Positions 22,601 through 28,270 of a stretch of 28,270 nucleotides of DNA are shown in pieces. Under the pieces are notes generated by a model. That model ran no database searches. It worked only from the letters and a program-made list of their open reading frames with translations, and was not told where the DNA came from. Positions within the stretch are counted from its first letter, which is position 1. Each line of letters opens with the position of its first letter. Location of the stretch: IMG/VR virus record IMGVR_UViG_3300030329_006043, positions 1-28,270 of that record; one strand, 5' to 3'. The position numbers and the translations under genes were made by a program. Source of the DNA: a virus.

Positions 22601-25600
22601 TCAGCGGGGACTGGATCTTGCTCTTGAGTCAATCGACATCGCTGAGAGAGCCCTCATTGAGAAGTATGAGCACGGAGGCATCTCGAGAGGTAAAACAGAA
22701 GCTGAGTTTGTTGACCTTGTAGAAAAGATGGATCTCGATGATGCGCCTGACCCCGCATTTTTGGATGATGAAGCACCCGAATACAGACCGATAAGCAGAA
22801 GAGCCCAGGAAGTTACATCAGCAGTCTCTCAATTCTATACACTTCTGGATGAGATGAGGCGTGAGCGGTATAATCCGATAGGTGATCCCGAAGCACCGAG
22901 CATTGCAAAATCGGAGATCGAAAACACGATCAGAACCTATAAGGCTTTTGCTGACAGATATACTCCCAAGGCTGTTGATGCGGCGATTAGAGCCGGTGGC
23001 GACGTAAGCAATACGTTTACCTCTACTGGTGACATCGTCATCGGATCACCCCTCTATCAGCTTGCTCAAGGCAAGCGCTCCCCGGTGGAAACCATGGGGC
23101 CTCAGGCCACCAGGCGCAAAACAGAGAGTGAAATAGGGAAGATTGAAGAGCAGTTTGATGCGCCCAAAGACGAGTCTGTTGCTGTTAACCTCTTCAATGA
23201 GGAGACGGGCCTTTGGGAGAGAGAGTACCTTTCAATCGAAAAGCTTGGTGCTTGGGACAAGAAGGAAACACGAGGCGAAAGAAACACCAGGCTCGAGAAA
23301 GAGAAGTCTTATCGCGTTGCTCTAGGCGAAGCGATGAAGGATCTGTCTGGTCTTTCAAATAGAGACCTTTATTTCAAGGCAAGGAAGAGGGGGCTACTTC
23401 CCGACTCCGAAGCAAAGGTTCTCAAAGGTAAGCAGCTTGTTCTTGGTGATGTCCGCGGCGGCTTACAAGAGGGCGCAGCCTCAAGACTAGGTCCTACTGA
23501 TATTGATGTGTCTCCCTATACCGAAGGGAGAATTAAGGGTCTTAACCCGAAGTTCGGGCGGGACGTAAGAAATCTTATCATCAGGCGATTAGCGCAAGAT
23601 GTCGCCAGAGACAAAAAGCCAAAGCTTGCTGGGACGTGGCTGCAAAGAAAGCTTAAAGGGTTAGCCTACAAAGACATCCCTGAGTTCGCTAAGAAGAACA
23701 ATGTAGACTTGAAGGGTGTCGGTCGATCAGCGGAAGCAAAGAAGAAGCATATCTTCGAGACACTCAGGGATCGAGCTACCGGAGCACCAGGCCTACTTAA
23801 AGCCAGGGCTGAACTGGAAGCCCTGAAGACAAGGGCAAACAGCCTGCAAGCAAACCTTGCTGCTGACCGCAGAAGGATCCCAGAGGCAGAAGCGACCGAG
23901 CTAGGCCTCGATCAGGCAGAGCTTCAGTCGCTCAGGGATGACATAAGAGAGAAGACTCTTGAGGTTAGGCGTCTTGAGTCCCAAGACAGAACAACAAGAC
24001 TTCGTGATCTTGATACTCGAGTTAAGGGAAAGCCTCAATTTGTCCCAAGGCAATCAAAGGAAAGAAGACAACAAGAAGCCAGGCTAGAGAAAGCCCAGAA
24101 AGAGGTTGATGCTCTTAGTGATAAAGAGGTTATAGAAGAGCTTTCTCGCTTTGATCCAGACGCCAAGAAGAAATACCGACTAAAGAGAGTAAGAGAAGAA
24201 GGCGGTACTGTTCCGGCTCCTGCTGTCGAAGCAGAAATGTTTGGTCGGACACTTCCTCCAGACGCCAAAAGCGTTGGCAAGAAGCCTACAAAGCCCAAGC
24301 AAAAGAAAAAGTTCAAGTTCACTAAGAAGAAATCATGGTCCAGAAAAGGGGCCAGATTTAAAAAGGGCCCCAGAAAGTGGACGAAGGGTTCCAGAAAAGA
24401 GTGGGCAGCCACATCAAGAGTAGATGCCAAATACAAGGCTGATCTTGCTGCCTGGAAAAAACGTAAAGAGGCCTTCGAGAAAGCAAAGAAAGCTCATGAA
24501 GCTCTTCCTGTTGAGGGGGCGAGAAGAGAGCGCTTTGTTGATGTGAGGGATCTCGGCGAACCAAGAATCGTTTCGCCCGATAGACACCTTTACATTACGC
24601 AGCCGGTCAGGATTAAGACTCGTCGTCCAGGTGTGACAGCAAAAGGCACCAAACAGGTTTATAAGTGGTCACCCAAACGGGTTGGGGATGCGTGGCAGAC
24701 AACAAAGAAACAGTTAGCCGACCTGCTTGATGACCCGAAATACAACCGAGTTGTTATGATGGTGGGCTTACCTGGATCGGGCAAGTCAACCTGGATCTCC
24801 AAGAACAAGTCTTCGGGTGCTGTCTATTTTGATGCGACGTTTACCACTGCTCGAGGCAGGGCAGACATTATCAAAAGGGTAAAGGAGTCAGGAAAGAACG
24901 TTGAGGCTGTCGTTATGGGCACGCCTAACGAGGTTAGCATTCAACGAAACCTGGCTCGCACAGCAGACAGAACAGTTAATCCTGATGCTGTTAAGCGCAT
25001 GGCTGAGCAGCTAGCAGACAACCCTGTTAAGAAAGCTGAGGGGTTTGATGTTATCTGGAAAGATAATGATCCCGACGCAGCAAAGCCACTGCTGGAATAT
25101 GATGTTCGTAAATTCGATGTTGCTACCGGGCCGATGCCTGAAGGTGCCGTCGAGGGCACAACACGGATACCTCCAGCACGGGAGGCGCTCGCTCGCTTTA
25201 AGGCGAGCGGCGCTAAGCCCGCTAACCCAACCTATAAATTCAAAGGGTCAACCCAGGAAATCACAGCCGTAAAGCTGAGGAAGAAATATGCTAACCGGGT
25301 AAAGAAGAAGATGAAGAAGGCCGAGCCCGATGAAGCAGCAGGCCTTCCAGTCGATCCTGATCTCGATCTTGAGATCGGAAAACAGAATCTTCTTCTGTCT
25401 AAAGATCCCGACGCCAAAATCTTGCGGGTTCTCGATAAGTACATTGAGGTTAAGGGCGGAGAAAGCAAACCGTTTACAGTTAGAGATCTTAACGCTCTCC
25501 TTAAAGAGGCTGGTGAAGATGTAAGACTACCAACCTTTACCACCGAAGAAGCCTTTAAGGCAGCCGCCAAAAAGAAAGCCCCAAAACCAAAGGCCAAAGC

Positions 25601-28270
25601 AGAGGCCAAGGCAAAGACGGTGAGGCAAGAGGCAGCCAGAGAAAAAACAGGAGCAAAACCAAAAGCAGATAAAGCCCTAACCGACCTAACAAAAGAGGTT
25701 GATGCTCTTTACAACAAGGTTCTCAAGATAACGTCGGCACCCAAGAAGGATATGAGAGCCCTTAATACAGCCCTTGTTGGCCTATCATCTCTTGTTGGTA
25801 GGGTTGGTCGTCTGGCTGTTCCGCACGAAGTAAAGAAGCCGCTCCTTAGCAAGCTTCGTGATATATCTAATGACGCCTCTGCTCGTGTTCAGGCTCAAAG
25901 ATTCAGCGTGAAGTACGATACACTAGGTGATGAGATCCAAGCACTGTATGACGGCGAGATCATTCCCGAGATGATGGCTAGGTCTCGCGGCTCGTTTGCG
26001 CGGCTCACTCAGGCACTTAAGAAGAGAGATACCGGCATCTTCGATAAGCTACAGAAGAAAGTGAACGAGCTAGCGAAGACCAACAAGGCACTACAAACAC
26101 GAGCGCAAAAGAACCCAGATAACAAAGCATATCAAACAGCAGCGGATGAAGCCTCGAAGGCCTATCTTAATGCGATCAATGATCAGACATCTGTTCTAGC
26201 CCGAATGATGGAAGAGTTAAGTGAGGGGCAGATGCAGGCCCTTACTGATGCCTTTTATAACTACGGTCCCAAGGTCTATAAGCGAGACCCGCAAGCTTCT
26301 TATATGTTCACAAAGAAGAAAGCGGGCAAGGAGGTATCCCTCAAGCACGCCTCTGACGCCTATGCCAAGAGCATGGGAATGACAAAGCTTGATGGCAGAT
26401 ACTACCTTGATTCAAATTGGTATGTTCAGCGCCAGGCAGTAGACAGAAAGCTGGCAGGATTACCCGAGCTTAAAGACAGCCCAAGCATCCAGGCTGCCAT
26501 CGAGGCCGAGGTAATGTTTAGGGATATGCAACAAGCTGAAGGCCTGATTAATACGGAGCTAGTAGATAAACAAAACCGCAACGCTAAAGTTCCAGGCACA
26601 AGAGAGAATCTAGCTGTCTTGGCTGCGGATATTATTACAGATTCGACAGCCAGAATGCCGGAAGGAATGGATGCCCCGTTTAAGGCTGAGGTTTACAGGC
26701 TGAGAAAGAAGCTGTCCGAACTGAAATACATCAACGTCCTGGAAGAGGGTAATAGGATAGCCTCTTCCGGTCTTTCTCCTGCTGAGAAGTATGCTTTATA
26801 CAGACAGCTTAAAATTCTGGATCAGACGCAGGCGTCTCGAGTTCCAGGTGTAAACCATACGATCGGTAGACTCACGAAAGAAGAGCGCAACTTTATCCAT
26901 AGTCCTGTTGTGACCCAGGACGCTGTTGTTATGGACGGCTCAACAGGTAAAGCCAGGCGAAGCGAGAAGTACATCGTTCGCCTTACTCGGCCATGGAGCT
27001 TAGAGTTTGAGGCTAAGATGCGCGACATCACAGACAACATGGTGAATCGCTGGGGTAGATCCAAACAAGAGAGGGATGCATTTGTATCCACTGTTATGGA
27101 GATCTTCAATCAGGGTAACTCTCTTCTTCTTAGCCCTGCATTAAGAGGTATCGTTTCTCAGATGGCAGTCATGAGTATTGATTCCCAGATTATGGAAGCA
27201 AGACGAGCAGATGCCCGTGGCAAACGAAAAGGCATGTCAACAGAAGAAAGGAAAAACCTCGAAAAGAATATTGGGGTTTTTCTTGGCGAGTTCGCTTTAC
27301 CCTTCAAGGCGCTGCCTAAAGCAGCACCTTGGTCTAAAGCATCTGTTGATACAGCAAGGTTCCTTGCTGGTATCCCAACAAGGTTCGATTACTTTGAGTG
27401 GTTCAAGGATGCAGACGGGAAACGAAAGAAGAGGGTTGTTGGTTCGGCTGATATTATTGGTCTGGTTCAAGATGCCTTCGATGCTATCAAGACCAAAAAA
27501 GAGAAACAGCTAGTCGTTTATGATGCTGTAAGAAACCTGACAGGGGCACTACAGTCTCAAGCCAAAGCCCACTCAATGATCAACATGAATCAGGTTGAGA
27601 ACGACAGGTTCGGTATCAGCTATTCCGATACACCTCTTAGCGCCCTTGCTAAGTACACATATCAAACTGTGTTTAAGGGTGATGCTAGGCCCATGTCGCT
27701 TACTTATATTGCGGCCGATCCCAATGCAGCAACCAGAGCAAAGTTCGTAAGCAAAAATGATCTACTCAATTCCCAGGCTGGTAGGTTTAAAGAATTCGTA
27801 GACCATCTTCAGGATGCTTATTCGGTAGACCTAAAGCAGAACATTGCATCTCGCCACTCTCCCTCTAAGGATGGAATGCCCATCCCTGCTGAGCTTACGG
27901 TTGAGTACATTGATGCGATCAACAAGAAGTACAAAACCAATTACGCCTACGTCTTAACCGAAGACAAGATTAGGCAGGCGTTTGGTTCAATGACGGATGT
28001 CGCAGAAGGCAGCCCTGTCGGAACCTTCCTTGACCAGCTAAGGGATGAGACATCTACCCTTGGCGACATGGCAAAATCTAAGAGCAGGGATCTCGAAGGA
28101 ATCGAGAAAGGTATTTCATTCCTCGAGGGCCAAGGAAAGTTTGTGGATCTTTTTGATGAGATCAACGAGCAGCAGAATACTACTGCGCGCTTTTATTCCG
28201 AGCTATCAAAGGACGGAACAAGGGAATGGCACCAGGTTGGGGATCCAGATATTCTCTATGCGCCTCAGGG
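19650..28270 (+). CDS. giant virion protein with embedded P-loop kinase domain (incomplete, over 2870 aa)
   Basis: The start overlaps the previous stop by one base (TAATG) and has AAGGAAA upstream. I read the frame to the window end without meeting a stop, 2873 codons. The N-terminal 550 residues include hydrophobic stretches near 345-360 (MILLGVVGPTIFNLA) and 501-536. A coiled coil lies near 1381-1454 and a very basic block at 1540-1585. A P-loop kinase-like domain follows at about 1690-1820: GLPGSGKST at 1706-1714, FDAT at 1727-1730, TPNEVSIQRNLAR at 1758-1770 and EGFD after it. A Lys/Ala/Pro linker lies near 1966-2011, then long helices. As last gene of the internal-protein set, it probably corresponds in role to T7 gp16. 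I saw no transglycosylase or RNA-polymerase motif. Confidence 0.85.
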   Translation, partial: MVLYRERERREAFKNAKSLEEEREEMLAAWEKGGPSLGQGLKTAGGMVVGALDPVGEYIGRGFGLGSELDPFSDKIKNNELIGAFEAHVENELLNSFDPTGKPYNKHWVRGQRNQIKRELVDWLGSMNPDQTQVYKDLGAPARHFGTKETKLPDGSIKYGNSSFEDSPLYKRSPGFWDSYERWSTMPFSQVREELQAQLGPGFQINEENFRRQMNNYHLLKNNIKEVESLHQQYQYPEDSAYIRDFKGYVDQWEALDKSGGVAGGLANWWDDVKAMGEGTYQFLTSLAGMAELEPKTSKLAGYEMGPAVTAGREFGSSFTGGLEGSLAAAFGVDKKTGERRIHRKPMILLGVVGPTIFNLARAVKHGYASPTTIAKVDAQIKADSRFGKAFNKAMDLVDVPISYVKRKAEPVVGPIRRGFEKLDAIDPETGKPVYPTGSFIRKDEAVGRPGAQGVDMPTGNKFKLDPDDTFNVDPVSFHRRQGAYKVRTVGDLARGALKDMGFWTITGLPITNPLGALAAVGAQGLARWGYGAALKNSSTAMRVHRLLTKNFTLRGKLGQLDNVDERIAAMYGRDFTAALEKSFDVHLTSELRRYVAEKQAGKEARRAAPDEISQEEHQPLVRDVEGAAGAKSEKPDVTLGPVKDLVDSRLVAERYENTVKASKPRPVPKGTGARVVRDPIPEEVKANYLRAKNKLGTINDTLRAQGGDALSYARNWVFNNRGERIPNLESFINDAIEIQAAEKLSDRKLTDPETGSSLNAIELMSLMDREGTLNDPGEFSRRRGYNPGQIDQFEKHTAEIRRLIQDGFDVDDLVWISHLAGEGKSPERTPPRTIGPFAPKAEADKFNIMATARPDTEYTQLTREGVENFKRDRVEAMEEFLKAEQAYKAAEAKSLVDRREQLDDVEVDIDPYAVAEPERRQRTIRVGDSNIVAQTAARAEQVANQNQVRIIREEARRLREGTTTDSVAAFMRESGEIVTAEKVQRGLDLALESIDIAERALIEKYEHGGISRGKTEAEFVDLVEKMDLDDAPDPAFLDDEAPEYRPISRRAQEVTSAVSQFYTLLDEMRRERYNPIGDPEAPSIAKSEIENTIRTYKAFADRYTPKAVDAAIRAGGDVSNTFTSTGDIVIGSPLYQLAQGKRSPVETMGPQATRRKTESEIGKIEEQFDAPKDESVAVNLFNEETGLWEREYLSIEKLGAWDKKETRGERNTRLEKEKSYRVALGEAMKDLSGLSNRDLYFKARKRGLLPDSEAKVLKGKQLVLGDVRGGLQEGAASRLGPTDIDVSPYTEGRIKGLNPKFGRDVRNLIIRRLAQDVARDKKPKLAGTWLQRKLKGLAYKDIPEFAKKNNVDLKGVGRSAEAKKKHIFETLRDRATGAPGLLKARAELEALKTRANSLQANLAADRRRIPEAEATELGLDQAELQSLRDDIREKTLEVRRLESQDRTTRLRDLDTRVKGKPQFVPRQSKERRQQEARLEKAQKEVDALSDKEVIEELSRFDPDAKKKYRLKRVREEGGTVPAPAVEAEMFGRTLPPDAKSVGKKPTKPKQKKKFKFTKKKSWSRKGARFKKGPRKWTKGSRKEWAATSRVDAKYKADLAAWKKRKEAFEKAKKAHEALPVEGARRERFVDVRDLGEPRIVSPDRHLYITQPVRIKTRRPGVTAKGTKQVYKWSPKRVGDAWQTTKKQLADLLDDPKYNRVVMMVGLPGSGKSTWISKNKSSGAVYFDATFTTARGRADIIKRVKESGKNVEAVVMGTPNEVSIQRNLARTADRTVNPDAVKRMAEQLADNPVKKAEGFDVIWKDNDPDAAKPLLEYDVRKFDVATGPMPEGAVEGTTRIPPAREALARFKASGAKPANPTYKFKGSTQEITAVKLRKKYANRVKKKMKKAEPDEAAGLPVDPDLDLEIGKQNLLLSKDPDAKILRVLDKYIEVKGGESKPFTVRDLNALLKEAGEDVRLPTFTTEEAFKAAAKKKAPKPKAKAEAKAKTVRQEAAREKTGAKPKADKALTDLTKEVDALYNKVLKITSAPKKDMRALNTALVGLSSLVGRVGRLAVPHEVKKPLLSKLRDISNDASARVQAQRFSVKYDTLGDEIQALYDGEIIPEMMARSRGSFARLTQALKKRDTGIFDKLQKKVNELAKTNKALQTRAQKNPDNKAYQTAADEASKAYLNAINDQTSVLARMMEELSEGQMQALTDAFYNYGPKVYKRDPQASYMFTKKKAGKEVSLKHASDAYAKSMGMTKLDGRYYLDSNWYVQRQAVDRKLAGLPELKDSPSIQAAIEAEVMFRDMQQAEGLINTELVDKQNRNAKVPGTRENLAVLAADIITDSTARMPEGMDAPFKAEVYRLRKKLSELKYINVLEEGNRIASSGLSPAEKYALYRQLKILDQTQASRVPGVNHTIGRLTKEERNFIHSPVVTQDAVVMDGSTGKARRSEKYIVRLTRPWSLEFEAKMRDITDNMVNRWGRSKQERDAFVSTVMEIFNQGNSLLLSPALRGIVSQMAVMSIDSQIMEARRADARGKRKGMSTEERKNLEKNIGVFLGEFALPFKALPKAAPWSKASVDTARFLAGIPTRFDYFEWFKDADGKRKKRVVGSADIIGLVQDAFDAIKTKKEKQLVVYDAVRNLTGALQSQAKAHSMINMNQVENDRFGISYSDTPLSALAKYTYQTVFKGDARPMSLTYIAADPNAATRAKFVSKNDLLNSQAGRFKEFVDHLQDAYSVDLKQNIASRHSPSKDGMPIPAELTVEYIDAINKKYKTNYAYVLTEDKIRQAFGSMTDVAEGSPVGTFLDQLRDETSTLGDMAKSKSRDLEGIEKGISFLEGQGKFVDLFDEINEQQNTTARFYSELSKDGTREWHQVGDPDILYAPQ
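20044..20065 (+). other. perfect 9-bp hairpin near the start of the giant gene
   Basis: CCCAGGTCT (20044-20052) pairs with AGACCTGGG (20057-20065) around an ATAA loop. It lies about 400 bases into the giant gene. No U-tract follows. Confidence 0.5.
20929..20966 (+). other. nested double hairpin inside the giant gene
   Basis: The outer arms GACCCTG (20929-20935) and CAGGGTC (20960-20966) enclose the inner arms AAACAGG (20936-20942) and CCTGTTT (20947-20953), with an AAAG loop and a 6-base one-sided bulge. Both stems are exact, 14 bp in total. Confidence 0.5.
21642..21674 (+). other. 14-bp GC-rich hairpin inside the giant gene
   Basis: CCTCGCCCC plus GTCCC (21642-21655) pairs with GGGAC plus GGGGGCGAGG (21660-21674), with one extra G and a CAAA loop. 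It is the most stable structure I see within any coding region here. The encoded peptide segment is Lys/Pro/Gly-rich, so the peptide itself looks like a flexible linker. Confidence 0.6.
24750..25110 (+). other. P-loop kinase-like domain (PNK/AAA_33 type) within the giant protein
   Basis: The segment encodes VVMMVGLPGSGKSTW, then VYFDATFTTARGRADIIKRV, VEAVVMGTPNEVSIQRNLAR, NPDAVKRMAEQL and EGFDVIW. This order (Walker A GxPGSGKST, DAT motif, TP-x-E-V with R-N-x-x-R lid, VxPxxVxRM, EGFD) is that of polynucleotide-kinase-like P-loop kinases (Pfam AAA_33 type), as I know the family. The stretch of about 50 residues between Walker A and the DAT motif that normally contains SxDxxR is reduced to about 13 residues. 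Confidence 0.7.
25185..25213 (+). other. 11-bp hairpin inside the giant gene, after the kinase region
   Basis: GCGC (25185-25188) and CGCTCGC (25190-25196) pair with GCGAGCG (25203-25209) and GCGC (25210-25213), with one bulged T and a TTTAAG loop. It lies in the Ala/Lys-rich linker directly downstream of the kinase-like domain. Confidence 0.5.

Noticed and set aside
19650-28270. Giant protein as an N4-type virion RNA polymerase
   Set aside because: Size fits, but reading the translation I found no T-x-x-G-R, motif B or HD-type motif C arrangement, and the flanking genes do not follow N4 order. The unread C-terminus could change this.
1-28270. tRNA genes, CRISPR arrays, insertion sequences, attachment sites
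   Set aside because: I saw no cloverleaf with an anticodon arm and CCA-end context, no regularly spaced direct repeats, and no transposase or integrase frame.

Overview
This window looks like the left-centre part of a tailed bacteriophage genome with a short, podovirus-like tail (Caudoviricetes). The plus strand carries a recognisable virion cassette: small terminase, large terminase, scaffold, HK97-type major capsid protein, portal, head-tail adaptor and tail nozzle. Beta-helix and other virion-surface proteins follow, then a run of Ala/Gln/Lys-rich proteins that look like ejected internal virion proteins. No integrase, tRNA, rRNA, CRISPR array or insertion sequence is visible. The host cannot be read from the sequence. 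A membrane-anchored coiled-coil gene between the terminase subunits, the position of the T7 inner spanin gene, weakly favours a Gram-negative host.

Layout. (1) Positions 1-2675, minus strand: eight small genes of mostly unknown function, read right to left. They are a 130-aa protein, a zinc-ribbon protein, an 86-aa helical protein, a 132-aa protein of a widespread phage family, a tightly overlapping group of 51-, 61- and 65-aa proteins, and a gene cut by the window edge. Two intrinsic terminators and one intercistronic hairpin divide them, and a GC-rich structured leader precedes the zinc-ribbon gene. (2) Positions 2676-2846: divergent control region with a perfect 12-bp inverted repeat and a T3/T7-type phage promoter core facing the virion genes. 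(3) Positions 2847-8059: unknown gene, TerS, membrane coiled-coil gene, TerL, scaffold, capsid. (4) Positions 8071-8101: strong hairpin just after the capsid gene. (5) Positions 8117-17130: Gly/Ala-rich small protein, portal, adaptor, nozzle, beta-helix protein and two larger virion proteins. (6) Positions 17134-28270: two putative internal virion proteins, then one giant open reading frame that starts at 19650 and is still open at the window end (at least 2873 codons).

How it works together. The plus-strand genes overlap or abut (ATGA, TAATG and TGATG junctions), so they probably form one translationally coupled late transcript. TerS/TerL package DNA through the portal into a capsid built on the scaffold. 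The adaptor and nozzle close the head and form the short tail. The last three proteins probably travel inside the particle, by analogy with T7 gp14-gp16. The most striking item is the giant protein: it contains a P-loop kinase domain resembling polynucleotide-kinase/AAA_33 enzymes, but the stretch that normally carries the catalytic SxDxxR motif is missing. Several long RNA/DNA hairpins lie inside coding sequence and are not explained by the proteins.
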